The position numbers and the translations under genes are program-made. 64,000 bases of DNA from Pythium myriotylum. Its lineage: Eukaryota > Oomycota > Peronosporomycetes > Pythiales > Pythiaceae. Position 1 is the stretch's first letter, and each line of letters begins with the position of its first letter. The stretch lies in contig JALJCQ010000033.1 of the NCBI GenBank assembly GCA_023091665.1, positions 682,001 to 746,000 of the forward strand, written 5' to 3'. Below the pieces are notes generated by a model that was not told the origin of the DNA, ran no database searches, and saw only the letters and a list, made by a program, of their open reading frames with translations. Of this stretch, positions 31,501 through 39,796 are shown one piece after another.

Positions 31501-33813
31501 CCTCGCGAGACCACAAATATTCCCATCGTTTTCACAGCTCGCCACGAAATATTGTACCATGAGATGATCCCTTTCGTGATTAACGGGGCGTCCACTATCT
31601 TAATCAGTGTCCGTGGAGAAGGAATCTTCCCAAAGCTGGAGCTCAGCAACAGCTCCATGCAACTCGTGAGTTTTGGTTCGTTACAAATTGGACAGAACCT
31701 GTCTAGATCCGTCAAGGTAGTCAACAGGTCAAGACGAAGGGCAGTCGTCAAAATATTAGACGATGATGAAGCACTCCAGTCGGTCGGAATTTCAGTTCTT
31801 CCTACCCATGATCTATCGTTGAAGCCTAAGGAAACCGCGGACGTCGAGTTTCGTTTCGTGCCAACGCAGCGGATCGCTCCATTTCAACACGACGTGTTCA
31901 TTCAGATCGCGGGAAGCCGAAGAAAACTGCTGAGATTGTCGGGAAGCTGCTTGGGAATGGAAGTGCAGCTAGAGAGTGACACATTATCGTTTGGAACCGT
32001 TTGCTTGGGATCCCAGCTCGTACGCAAAGTCCACCTTCAAAATCGCGGAGATATTCCTGCTAAATTTGAATGGAGCGCACGATCATTTGCACCAGACTAT
32101 TCGATTACTCCGCTTGAAGGTACGGTCAATCCTAACAACTTCAAAGTACTTGAAGTGACATTTAAGCCGACGACTGTTAATGCTGAGATAAAATACGAGC
32201 GCTTGGTTTGCGCGGTGGAAGGTACAAATCCGCTGCTTCTCACCCTTGTGGGTACGTGCATCGATCAAATTACATCGTCGGCTCCAGACATATTCTTTGA
32301 CGCACCAGTACGACAAGAAACCATGAAAACGGTTATCATCGAGAACAGAAGTGGACTTCCTTGGAAGTTACAGCCAGTTGTACAAGGTGAACACTGGTCG
32401 TGCCCAGACGACATCGCTGTTCCAGCTGACGGCAAGGCAATGTTGAGTATTGTGTACAAGCCACGAACAATGACTCGTGTGCCAGAGGATACCTCTGACG
32501 TGGCGGAGATTGCTTTTCAACGCCCTGAGCAACATGAAGGATCAATATTTCTTGCGATTCCTGACGGTAGCGCGCTGCTGTACAAGTTGTTCGGTAAAGC
32601 CACAGCTCCTCTACTCGCCGGATCCTTTAGTGCCTCAACCCCAGCGAAGAAGTCGGTATCGATTTTAATCCCCGTCACCAACTGGCTCAAGCATACCCAA
32701 TTATTCACAGTCACAGTCACACCAAATCAATCCCCATCAGTCATCACTCAGGGCGCGCCGACTCTCTGTGTGCAGCCGTCAAATACACGAAACTACAACC
32801 TCAAACTATTCTCATACAAAGAAGGGATCGTTTCTCTCACAGTGCACTTCCTAAATGCCAACAACGGTGAGTATCTCGAGTACGAAGTCCAAGTTACTGT
32901 CACCAAAGCGTCAGAGATCGAAACGATCCGAATGGAGTCACCGGTTCGCCAATCGACTCGGAAGTTTATCACAATCGAGAATCCTTTCCCAGCTGATCAC
33001 ATCGTTCGACTCATTGACAGGGACAATTGGTGGAAGTGCTCGAGTCCTCATGTACGAGTGCGGCAGTTGAGTGAATTGAGTGGGCGGCCAGAGGGAACTT
33101 TTGAAGTCGAATATCGGCCGTTAGTCCACCAACCGTCAGCATCAGAAGAGTCGCTCGTAATCTCGTTTGTTGAGCTCGGGGAGTTTACGTACAAGCTGAT
33201 ATTGACAACTCAAGGTGCGGGTGTTGAGCAAGTGCTGCAATTCAAAACTCCTCTAGGGGGTTCCCAACTGCAAGTTTTTTCTTTCGTGACTTACTCAGGT
33301 GATGGGGGAGATATGGCGTGTTCTGTTCAGCACCCTACACATTTTTCAGTCCCTACAATTTTGAAAATTGACCCAGCTGTGACTTGGGACGGCAATATGA
33401 ACAGTATTCAAGTAAAATTCGAGCCGGAAAGACTAGGCGATATCCAAGACACTTTGGTGATTCAATCAGAAACTATGGGTGAGTATCGGTGCTTACTGCA
33501 TGGTACCGCTGTGCCTCCTCTTCCACAGGGCCCATTTGTAGTACTTGGCTCGAGGGATTTTGATTTCAAGAATGTTTTCTCGACAAACCGCGAGTTTGAG
33601 TTTGTTGTGGATAACCCAATGTTTGTCGTGAACGTGAGAAATCTGTCTATCCCGGCCAAAACATCAAGAACAGTGAATGTGAAGATTGACTCAGCCGCAA
33701 CCAAAACAGCGAGATCCGGTGCTCAAACAGTGGCTGGCAGGCTTCTCGTGTCGTGTCCATCCATGAGAGATTTACCCCCTTGGGTATATTATCTTGAAGC
33801 AACCCATGCATAG
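19525..33813 (+). CDS. HYDIN: HYDIN-like giant axonemal central-apparatus protein, intronless
   Basis: An uninterrupted frame of 4,762 residues. It consists mainly of tandem ASH/MSP-like immunoglobulin folds, each marked by a (L/V)DFG strand (LDFGEVYITEERTRDF, IDFGCSLNDT, LDFGNIVLGTHKTKKF and many more), with a Ser/Gly-rich linker near residues 1,400-1,570. Around residue 1,935 lies an inserted adenylate-kinase-like domain with Walker A MGPPRSGKSTQAKLLG, as in animal HYDIN, and the order of blocks agrees along the whole length; the end PPWVYYLEA matches the HYDIN C-terminus. HYDIN forms the C2b projection of the central pair in motile cilia. The start may be the ATG at 19525 or that at 19651. 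The stop is 11 bp from the convergent STN1 stop. Confidence 0.95.
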   Translation: MDGCIRHFELLGAAIPPVATLQPTLSVPVVIQNDLQSTRHSTMESKARLKPSELRNSFALAKTRAARFPAAPRLLEYVNAGDHTTRVSSSVPLHKPLFEPSPTEIWIDDYTPFQSLNTRISFRNCDSVARRLRIEVPSSLLFKIHPLPVLGEPGRVDGKIAAGMETAFMLEFSPQEVREIAFDLVCCTERERFALPVRVRGRVTALDIPDEIHFGCCPVKIPTSKVIVVRNVGSRDAKFAFETSENFRVAPEHSVLVQGEVLQLELCVTPPQLCLNHGELSIHDDTGQTAIVQLTADVTNLDVYINAPLVESNSTYISLTSRKTIKICNDSDYAVDFEWKALLDSSLEQRERERLLDELASLEAAELEQVARSLEGVGTINSSPFHVRKAIENKYRHLKKVATDDRLQFVSESFAITPLSGRVWPNSEVDVVICFSPANAVFYTCGAFLEIGGQESRMPLQLRGQGIGPKAKVVYNELLDFGEVYITEERTRDFTIQNKGEIPALFEELPLILEFPDGMSLRVFPHAGSLSVNEMVKIEVTFCSLLLGEVLTPIRFRLKGSEEQLVVRLKANVVPPVFRFDVDQIDFGSVSYSFLHTTSVKLLNSSNIEMDYRLHIPDEINYKKREYEFLPSSGRLEAYGEASIQIRFLPMSIKTYDYRLAVQVAGIPSDLVRIPIKAQSMVPEVTLQNSVLDFGVSFLRYSHKQTLMLHNRSTHLKARFEVVEQDDHSRAIASYTACESCGTLQPDEKLPVEISLSCEKIGPIRLPMSVSVLGSTDLPLPVTLTAIGTGPRVQLDQSEVNWGSCTCLVDHERVLTMTNTSLIPASFKTFIRNARSKFQIDQKEGVIPPGGVVEFKLIANLDDTVLFRDTLHVLVTEGDNLVVPLSIKGTGTTMWSMSELKLIDFGHQLTNRECEWCCTLENKGKRSQVLTWSNRTIIRAKQAANEAAAVANKIAIPATMRQSATDVAGGEGVIPVFSVFPATIELKPRTACVFVFKAISIKPGVISEELICETRVGKEKNSKVAFTTEIRGNFQNPKLEPSSSVLQFAYVHDPCAESVPRQTQQLSLTNKCALPLAFTLRTQPPFSLDCWEAELQPGEMVTFSVEFYPGFKDDHQSRLLQAKIAINYVGHPQKDSVDLIGDISFPNLMFDTTKIDFGCSLNDTQKSILVLVTNTSKVDASFRWVFVEDEREARSLATLKKPYIPVNQIFDVLPIRGLLRPGESEKVEFLFYGHANRKFKSVVVCEVEGGPEYEISLHGEASSVLYRLDKQSLDFGQVLYNKVEEREFAIFNIGKVPFTFSITVDNISRGRSVVVTPIAGKIPPNDRQRVLVQVKPGIPENFEENILIEIAHFQPVGFKLFGSGVFTAVCINLPREDHPASTIGGKYPKWQELKKQARQNLEISSLSAAAVAAGNAGGGFLMVSESKSSVSSGSVSRTIERGGSFTSAVLGGSGPRNSSPSSHPRAMAASNIALRSGVISMEVIDDLDVEIEASRMFFAEHLLLTDTRKMGCSKSDVDRATMCTDNSTTTSASDGVNTFVPERKRVTSRPPIELVKSNGVAKPQHSKTTESNSFLLSQFVLDFGNIVLGTHKTKKFSVINIGHTPISFQLDKNLAQSRGFQIEPERVVRLPEKQLVEFAVTFQAHKSVPFGRHQVQLPILIKNGPPSLVTLRATVTIPDVVITVETLDFGKIPVGTCHTIFTQLHNVSCVPAEWAIKKPLGSARDILNFRISPQHGTLGPGNKINLQVDFVPEEGRLYALKIPVKVASNSRTRSILMRGEGAELRVRFSPPIVDLGPTLPCSHPTEQIIELFNDSDYAVEVFSLDFDVQYREEEKLLSRLPIFEVDDIAKLTLRSPGRVFDEYLIENGYVPKQGDDDHLPVEQADFRELTEIPDESTSSDQQKCISPDRSTISPVSSIVDPSAMGSRGIDYVVMGPPRSGKSTQAKLLGDREDLRVWCIDDAVEAVATDMKSALGRATRVLLGLEPTPDLQSDDSGDVECLSKPRDTDDVEHPLGDSAYETKDQLLERIVRWRLSDPDVARGSVLDGWENSFFPIELTVRACAKVMQTARIIWLHFDEDTYDSLTSLVTKSVASDSRKVSSLIMSAAKEVTGISQPVEATNSSESLPNGNDMSLHTPSDHSDEQVFEKTDPSVKDDLVASVRNALRCKIDKAASSVPPYTQYTQNIPSLRRLIALFVARDRKSMGGLDGDDEFIDTAGLLRSDKQNGNQSESDQVDRQPLGIAHAELLKSISRADNCLVDIPVLEAAPPLTIHSVVTSTLDKFIRELELCHLEVPPSVRCQLVRRPHERFSRKPVKFFTLHHPSVSVSEQVQTNICQEESSEGCTRSEDAQQSDSLTTAGRKGNECATRWILGPQESTKFVVQFSSSQVGNFECSLGFEIVGVRREFSLFCRGTASVPHINTDPRNVFMNRIKSRGENTFVQKKFVLSKNQFEFGPLIVPIKPVPVPRTEDAFLQLLKAGTYGNNIEIFRISNISKYPLRVDIDLARKSETDVFSFAPQYLELLGNETKEIRVWACPTTNGHHENSLVCCVSDNPEPVFFAMRCFGCTPCVVLRGPWEESVGRSTTSEPFASSNSEVPAVSEPISTTSSQPNISTTACALDFEQLLIKRQDEKTFFLENVCPVAVTWRIMDSESLPTDFRLHPLTGVIKPFQMAPVLVNYTANVEAVHSHTLVMEYSDVDSALQVDDCRRTLHLTLRAEAYKTDVCSFETDDSGGGTRDGSLDFGLVRVGEVSARSFVIKNRGKYEIKFAFSMRTSMSRELFKVDPMEMVLEPDKKANVQVTFHTAAHEVALRDNKDIKCTIIEMLSGESCADFHVLTSVRAVFSIFRIQPSRGINFGPLKYNEKPKVKRIEVRNDGEFSFKFRVSHCTPGLPPNPTDMFDHGTPLAPSTLTAGQFQLTPDCGTIDPGTTGSIEVLFQPKSCSMYREIVRFEISGRNPKATDSWNDAALKYELLGESCYPAIETNDFDSIFEEQIVVHSLNGETHWRHPTDSPTVPILSQAVIFAERERVFSFGAMIAAGNTKGSVERFKISNPTKIATNVHFQISPAMVGQGETRDESSQAAAFSVQPTVWEIPPLEHRFVNVHFKPTAIMSYRANFTASVKESPVQPSTESMLQFELRGEGTMPCITIVAPSNRDINSGALLMPFGRVRLSKSKELPLIVRNDGVLAATVLFSLQSNPNFVFPYGNGSVVIPPQVTEQMTVQFKPQKAHEETVTSLLKINVQNNPFEETRLRISGQGYREDLIFEDLPYGHDDELHFEDIILTQCHEDIHLSDTRTFTLSNQSTETVRYEWACAQPFTFSPSVGHLKPGGYKLIKATFTPMDGNSAHIHSNVKIQLLSQRIVLSSTNPGNAVWDNTTYSVSFDASDQNNASTQLVVPEPPFEITSAVTSATLTCFAAADKLSFHCDVRSVTFKRTFMLQVCSHKITVDNLSKIKLAYAWRWVRVVRGTDESFPTEGINEDDCPFDITPAFGEINAEGSQSFLVRFSPMEVGDFAYDLHFDVSGQDVTTTKSQIADDKSENDSVRSRCELIVKVCGSSIRPACHFDVERSDYPARRSQYMPGPTGELGSLDPSIRVIEMESLGVRVKNTKRFYVVNPTNISYEFAWISEGNINPSFRCATPKGLMLAGKRCEMVFEFTPQHLELQETFWRFSVPHFQVSQLFLLVGTTSEPRVTFDRGSVNFNTLMIGTKTSQTVSLVNHEHIPFNFVFDKTAIDFAGEAPALIVHPLSGIIPPNGRLIIDLEFVPREEKSYNFNLNCIIKRKPARLSLNVKGEGYTIHDALAILTEGSSGEIPVAISSANHVDFGAVRLHERSTRSVVIHNAGKFNFDFAWSFTSRTRVSTGHDSQLPPFVTIEPPQGTVKKNDRAVCIMVFNPTKPLGLDSLGVLNCTIAGTRHYAFHLHGSAVPPSLQFSFTTHDFGPCFIADVDAALQSEQVNLIVMNVDPTSSVDLDCLFEKKPYMRVDCAPTVIGPRETTNIPIVFTARHEILYHEMIPFVINGASTILISVRGEGIFPKLELSNSSMQLVSFGSLQIGQNLSRSVKVVNRSRRRAVVKILDDDEALQSVGISVLPTHDLSLKPKETADVEFRFVPTQRIAPFQHDVFIQIAGSRRKLLRLSGSCLGMEVQLESDTLSFGTVCLGSQLVRKVHLQNRGDIPAKFEWSARSFAPDYSITPLEGTVNPNNFKVLEVTFKPTTVNAEIKYERLVCAVEGTNPLLLTLVGTCIDQITSSAPDIFFDAPVRQETMKTVIIENRSGLPWKLQPVVQGEHWSCPDDIAVPADGKAMLSIVYKPRTMTRVPEDTSDVAEIAFQRPEQHEGSIFLAIPDGSALLYKLFGKATAPLLAGSFSASTPAKKSVSILIPVTNWLKHTQLFTVTVTPNQSPSVITQGAPTLCVQPSNTRNYNLKLFSYKEGIVSLTVHFLNANNGEYLEYEVQVTVTKASEIETIRMESPVRQSTRKFITIENPFPADHIVRLIDRDNWWKCSSPHVRVRQLSELSGRPEGTFEVEYRPLVHQPSASEESLVISFVELGEFTYKLILTTQGAGVEQVLQFKTPLGGSQLQVFSFVTYSGDGGDMACSVQHPTHFSVPTILKIDPAVTWDGNMNSIQVKFEPERLGDIQDTLVIQSETMGEYRCLLHGTAVPPLPQGPFVVLGSRDFDFKNVFSTNREFEFVVDNPMFVVNVRNLSIPAKTSRTVNVKIDSAATKTARSGAQTVAGRLLVSCPSMRDLPPWVYYLEATHA

Positions 33814-33824
33814 ATTTTTTGATG

Positions 33825-35295
33825 TTATGGCACAGAAAAAAATTTTCGCGGATCGTCCTTCTCCTCAATCTGTTTGGTTTCCAACAGTATACGTAACGAG
33901 CAGTACAAGCTCTCCATGGGGAGTCGGGAGAATCGCTCTTGGCCAAGTACCCAGTCTGCAATATCTGCAATTGATGCACCCTCTTCTTTACCTGATCATA
34001 GATAATTCAGAACGGAACATGAATTCTTCAAGAACAGAACAAATATTACTTCGCAGGAAATTGATCAATGCGGGATTGAGTGCGAACTGGGCAGTGAGAA
34101 AAACATATCGATCCTTTTCAACGTCTTCGAGGTAGAGCAAGCCCGACGATCTCAACATCACGAACGCGTGTCGTAAAGAACGTGTGATTGGGTGGTGGGG
34201 TACTGCGAACTTGACTACATTCTTGACACAAACAATACGTGTCAGAAACGGTGATACATACTGCGCTCAACAGACTTTCGCGTTTCCTCTTCCCACCTCG
34301 TTAGCTAGCTTGTCACGAAGAATATCTGGAAAGCATACACGAAATGCTGCGTCCATATTATTAGAGCTCGCTGCATCTGTACGGACGGATCTTTGCCCTT
34401 GAATCAGGTAGTGGAGGACCTCAAGGACCATATCATCGTGAGGTGACTTATCAAGCCGGTTTCGGAACGCGTCGACCTCATCATCGGCCAGGATTTGCTC
34501 ACGAAATATACGATTGACAATACGATCCCATTTGCTCCGAGCAGTCATCTCAGTGCAGGCAATCGAAGCCAGAGGCGTAAGTTTCGTTCTGTTGTTGAAG
34601 CTCTCTGTTGCCGACTTATCCTGACCATTGAACTCCGCCATTGCACAGTCGATGTTATAAAACTCATGTGTCAAGTTTTGGACATGCAGCCAGTGAAGCG
34701 GTTCTTCATTGGGGTCCCTCATCTTTGACAAACGGAGTACGCGGAGTTCGCGTGCTGAGACGCTGGGGATAAGTTCAGTAAAAGAGCGACAATTGAGTTC
34801 GGGCGACCTTCCATGTTCGTGCTCGAACTCCACGTACGTGCTATCGTTGAAGTTGCCTTGTAGATGACCATTGTCTGTGTTGAACTTTCCTTCGATTCGA
34901 ACAAGGTCGCCTAATGTAATATCCTTCGCCCAAGAGTTCGTCCACACAACCGCGCGCAAAAGCGCTGTGCCGTCATCAATTTGGAGTTCAACTTCACCAG
35001 CGTCAACCACCGACTCTTGCAATGCCTCTTTAGGGAATACTTACCTCTTTCCGCTCGTTGCTGGATGGAAACAAGAACGCCCACAATTTGAGCTTTAGTG
35101 AGGAGACTGCGCGACGCCAACGCGTGGCTGTTCGGAAGACCATTCCAGTCGCAAACCCAACGTCGCAACTGACTACCAAGGAGCTTCACAAATGTCTGTA
35201 GACGGGGTCTTTGTCATCAGGAAGTCAGCCGAGGAGCCAAGAGGGCAAACACGGCGTACCCAAGTGAGCGGGGTCACACAAGACTCGTCCTCCAT
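33825..35295 (-). CDS. STN1: STN1-like CST-complex (telomere) protein, 5 exons (one 29-nt intron)
   Basis: Exons 35295-35260, 35195-35045, 35015-34276, 34221-34050 and 33991-33825 give 421 residues in closed frame. The N-terminus (PLTWTFVKLLGSQ) leads into an OB-fold: SLLTKAQIVGVLVSIQQRAE, VELQIDDGTALLRAVVW, LGDLVRIEGKFNT. The C-terminal third reads as two winged-helix segments (RSLRHAFVMLRSSGLLYLED; EEGASIADIADWVLGQERF). This is the STN1 plan; STN1 joins CTC1 and TEN1 to bind telomeric single strands and help DNA polymerase alpha fill in. Intron 2 (35044-35016) is 29 nt with a GTAAGT donor. Divergent from the RecQ gene; convergent with HYDIN. Confidence 0.7.
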
Positions 35296-35790
35296 CGTCG
35301 AGTTGAGCAGAGGATGAGTTATTCAGTTTAGATTTAGAAATAGACATTGCTAATGAAGGGTAACCATCCATGGTCTTCACAAATTGCGGGTCCATGAGCG
35401 AGTCAAGGCGAGAGAGCCGAGTTCTGCGGGCTTGGCTTTAAAAAGTGGCGAATGTGTGGCAGTACGCTTGAAATCCCAGTAACGGCACCAACCTTGGCCT
35501 TGATTTCGATTTGGGGTTGAACATCCATGGTTCAATACAAACGAATCGAGTTAAGCCAAAAAGGAGAGAGATGCTCCATTCGTGGTTTTTGCTCCCGTCC
35601 AATGAATACCAATGTGAATCATCTTGGTCTCAAATGCGTTCGGGGTAAGAGCCATAGCAAGGTATCGTCGCGGCACGAAGATCGGATCGCATCAAAAGAA
35701 CCATCCTGTGATCAATCCCTGAGCTGAGTCTGAGACAAAGAAATCTGATCAGTCTGATCAGGCAGTGGCCGCCCGCCAAAGCTCGGGACC
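35296..35790. promoter_or_regulatory. Divergent intergenic region, STN1-like / RecQ
   Basis: A 495-bp stretch between outward-facing start codons. No coding exon could be supported on either strand. It contains a GATCAGTCTGATCAGG pair of GATCAG words near 35,745-35,762 and otherwise no structure I can name. It presumably holds both promoters. Confidence 0.4.
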
Positions 35791-37758
35791 ATGCTGCGAG
35801 CAAAGCTCGCACAGGTTTGGCGACGACACTTGTCTACGATCAGGGACTCGCTTGCCGGTAGAGATGGTCACCAACTTCAACTGGACGCCGCCTACCGCCT
35901 AGTTCTAGGAGCAGGGGCTTCGGACGAGATCCACATCGCTCCGGAGCAGGCGCGTGCCGTGTCTTCCGCGATCAAAGGCTACTCGGTGTTCCTGCACCTT
36001 CCGACTGGCGCTGGGAAGAGTCTCGCTTTCCAGGTCCCGGCACTCCTAGCGCCCCCGGGCACAACGACTCTAGTCGTCTCACCTCTTATCGCGCTCATGC
36101 ACGTGCGGTGATGTTTCAGGAATGCTGGAATTCCGCGCGCGTAACGCCTCATTGTTGTCTCTGCTGGCAGGATCAAGTCGCGAACCTAAAGCGCAAAGGC
36201 ATTGACGCAGTCCACATCTCTGCAGGAAGCGCACAACTGGGTAGAAAACGAAAGATTCAGCTTGCCGACTTCCTTGTCGACAAGAAGCTCGTGTACACCA
36301 CTCCCGAGTTTCTCGTCCAGAACAATGAGATGCTAGAGTGGATTGCATCATTGCGAAAGAGGGATGGACTAAGTCGTATCGTACTGGACGAAGCACACTG
36401 TGTTTTGGAGTGGGGGAGATCATTTCGACCATCCTATCTTGAGTTTTGTCGATGGAAAGCGCGTCATTTTCGAGATACACCCGTCACGCTGGCTACCGCT
36501 ACTGTGCACGAAGACGATATCTCGACACTAGCGGAGATATTCGGATTGGAGCTGATCGGCCCACCAGAAGAATCCAGTCAGATTAAGACAGATCCGGCAG
36601 CACTCTCGTCACAGATGGTGCTTATTCAGACCATTAACGATCGCCCTAACCTAAGACTTGAGGTTGTGAGCAAGACAAACTACACCAATGCGGCAGCATC
36701 TATCCACGACCGCGTTGGCAGCTATCCTGCAATTGTGTACTGTCTCACTCGCCGAGAAGCAGAAGAGCTATGTTTGAAACTCATTCAACATGGCACTCGG
36801 GCTGGCGTGTATCACGGAGGCATCTCTATGAAGCGTCGGCAATATGTGCAGAGGCAGTGGATGAGTGGTCATATTTCCTTAATCTGCGCAACAAGCGCGT
36901 TCGGTGTATCGTGCTTTGTAATGTTCTCTCTCGTCGATATTCGCTTACAATGATTACTGTGTGTTACTAGATGGGTATCGACCGCGCAGACGTTCGCTAT
37001 GTTATTCACCTCTCACTGCCACTCTCGCTTAGCTCTTACAATCAGCAAATTGTAGGTGGACACACGATCTCTTTCATCAGCCTCCTAATCATCGTCGTCA
37101 TTTGAGGCAGGGTCGAGCTGGCCGCGATGGCGAACCAGCAACTTGTGTGTGTTTCTATTCTGCAGAAGACAAATCTCGAGCCCATGCTATTGCTACAGAG
37201 CGTGTCGACGTCGAGGGAACCGTGTGGTCGAATGGTGCATCTCATGCTGATATTGAGGAAGTGTCATCATTTTGTGAGACGGCAGGCTGCCGTCGAGCGC
37301 ACATCGCTGCCTATTTCGGCCACAACTTGAGAGAAGAGTGTTCAAGAAACTGTAACTGTGGGACGCTAGGAGAAGCAGAGAGTAAGCATCACGCTCAGGG
37401 GCTCGTCGATCATAGGAACGGCGAACTTTTGCATCACAGTGGGCCCGATTCCGATGATCCTGAACCGTCAGCAACAACCGTTGAGTACTACTATCAACGG
37501 GTGCTTGCGGAGGCTAGAAGAATGAATCTTCCGAAGCGAGAAGGGCTGTCACGGAGAGCGATTCGAGTGAGTGGGTCGACACCTCAGCCAATATTTTCAG
37601 TTGAAATAATGCCATTCTCATCTTGACAGGGAGTATTGAGATCTGAACCATCCACAGTAAATGAGATGGCTGATATTCGCGGAGTGGGCTCAGAGAAGGC
37701 TGAGCGCTTCTATCATATCTTCTCAGTCGATTTCGACCAAAATAGTACCGAAGCATAA
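35791..37758 (+). CDS. RecQ-family DNA helicase, 5 exons
   Basis: Exons 35791-36102, 36171-36905, 36971-37051, 37111-37566 and 37630-37758 give 570 residues, all in phase (introns 59-68 nt). Motifs: 0 IAPEQARAVSSAI, I LPTGAGKSLAFQVPAL, Ia VVSPLIALM, II IVLDEAHCVLEWG followed by FRPSY, III LATATV, IV IVYCLTRREAEELC, V ICATSAFGMGIDRADVRYVI, VI QQIGRAGRDGEPA. A RecQ zinc-binding segment follows (CRRAHIAAYFGHNLREEC, then CNCG), and the C-terminus holds an HRDC-like end (VNEMADIRGVGSEKAERF). At 570 residues it is of the short RecQ class. It unwinds recombination and replication intermediates in the nucleus. Confidence 0.9.
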
Positions 37759-37827
37759 TGCTGGTTTACAAGACGGCGACCTCCATTCAATCTTTATCTT
37801 CTAAAGCGCTGCAAGTGCTCGAAGACA

Positions 37828-39607
37828 TTAATCACGTAGGGCTTCACGTCGGCGACTTCGGATCAACAGCAGCTCATGGTAGAGAAGTCGTGAGAGACAA
37901 ACGCACGCAAGAATAGTACCAATCTCCAACAACAAGAAGACCGGTTCCCAGGTGCATACTTGAATACAGTTCGGATCTTTCGGATCACAACCCTCAGTGT
38001 GGCAGTTTGCCAGGTAACCAACGAGATACTGGACTAGCGCAGCTCCAACGCTACCCGTACCGTCGACAATTCCAGTCACTGTGGAAAGAGCTGCTGCGTC
38101 TCCTCGGATGCTTTCGTGGGTGCCGAGATCCGCTGAAATAGCAGTACTGATCAGATTAGCGGGGCCACCTAACATAAACCCTGCTGCGAATATCAGATAT
38201 CCAATGATCGAAGCACTCGCACCATGGAAGCTGTAGATCGTGAACCAGGAGAGTAACAGCATCCCAACGACAACAGGGGACCGAACACCCATCTTGTCCG
38301 AGATATACCCGCCGACAAATCCCCCAAGGATCTGCCCTACATCGTAGAGCATCTGTCACGAATCGGCATCAGTCACAAATCCTTTTCAGCTAAGAGCAGA
38401 TCACCAGGTATACCGAGAGTAAGTCTGCTTTGGAGTTATCCATTCCCAAAGACACGGTCAAGTAAAATGGCAGCCAGAAGAATAGCGCGTAGTTGACTGA
38501 CTTGAGGCAGGCGTACGAAAGAGAGTAAGGAATGACCTACAATAAAAAGTGCCAGTAGAACTGAGAACACAACGATGGCCACAATGTCGTAGCCGCTGGG
38601 CTTACCCCAGGGATGCACCAGGCCTCCAAAAACGAAATTCCCTTTCCATGGCGAGCGACTTTGGCAGAGAAGCAGATTAATTTTCCCTTCTCTTGGTCAG
38701 CTTCATCTTCAGCATTCGGTGAGGTTTTTAGGCTTGGAGTATGAGGACGAGCACCATCAATTTTCTGGTGGATGTACGCTGCCTGACGGGGGTCTGGTAC
38801 CAGAAAGAAGTGAATCAATGTGCCTTGGAAAGCCACAAGGGCAGCAGCAATGATGAGGGCAAGTTTCCACGCGATGGTTTTGTGAAACAACTCGAACATT
38901 AAAGCGACCAATGCTGTTCCCACAATATTTCCGAAGCAAGCGTTTCCGCTCCAGATCCCCAGTACCGCTCCGCGTTCACTGTGATCAAACCATTTACCCC
39001 TGGACAAATACGACGTCACTCTAAGCCACACAGCAATAGACCAACAGACAGAATCTCACATGACTGCGACGTTGGCTGGCCACCCACACGATTGTACAAG
39101 ACCATTGAGTGCCCAAAGCGTGGCATAGAATCCGAGCGAGTGAATATCCGCGAGTGCACCGAGACCAAACAGCAGTACTATCGTGGCTGTTAGCCACATT
39201 CCACCGGCAATAATGCGCCGCAAGTCATAGTTGTCCCCAAGCACTCCGCTGACATACAGTCCAGCCGCGTAGAACGCCATGAACAGCGTGTCAAGGAGTC
39301 CGTACATTTGCGCTTGCTGTTCTTTCGGGTACACGGCAGAGTGAATCCACTGCTCATTACTCATTTCGCCCTTTATGGCCGAGAAAGACTTTCGGCTGGC
39401 GTGAAACATGACGTAGCTGAAGAAAGTCAAGAAAAACACGCCGGTCTTCGTAGCACCACATGTCACACTCATCTTGCTCCTTCGTCGTTCGAGATCTTGA
39501 GAGCTCTCAGTGATCTTATCGGTTCCTGGAATGTCAGTGTGGGGAGAGGCGTCGCGGGCCGTGGGAGAGACTTGGGGACTGTCGTCGGCCGTGGACTCGG
39601 AGAGCAT
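37828..39607 (-). CDS. SLC37-type sugar-phosphate/phosphate exchanger (MFS), 4 exons
   Basis: Exons 39607-39060, 39020-38606, 38536-38414 and 38352-37828 give 536 residues. After a polar 55-residue N-terminus come twelve hydrophobic helices. Family landmarks are FFSYVMFHASRKSFSAIKGE at helix 1, LWALNGLVQSCGWP in helix 4, ERGAVLGIWSGNACFGNIVG, WLPFYLT, and DVGQILGGFVGGYISDKMG in helix 7. Animal SLC37 members exchange glucose-6-phosphate or similar for phosphate in the ER membrane. The first intron is just 39 nt (GTGAGA...CTTAG). It is the last host gene before the retrotransposons; its start lies about 190 bp from the first element fragment. Confidence 0.88.
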
Positions 39608-39796
39608 CGAGATGAGGGTGCGAAACAAATGTCCGACGGGATTTGGGTGGGGAACTATTTACAAACATTTTTGATGAAGTCCAATTAACTACAAAACTAC
39701 TCAGTTGACTTTCTCATTGCGTCGAGTTCACAAAATTGACCTCCATCCTCTCTATATGGGGTAGCCAAACCCCAAGGAACGAGCCAAAACTAATGG
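39608..39796. other. Unique DNA between the SLC37 gene and the retrotransposon heap
   Basis: About 190 bp with no coding exon or LTR that I can identify; it should include the SLC37 promoter. The retrotransposon homology begins near CACGAGCTTGTGTCG. Confidence 0.5.

Noticed and set aside
33794..34135. 113-codon plus-strand frame after HYDIN
   Set aside because: It overlaps the last exons of the STN1-like gene on the minus strand, which splice in frame and show winged-helix text. HYDIN already ends with its normal C-terminus.
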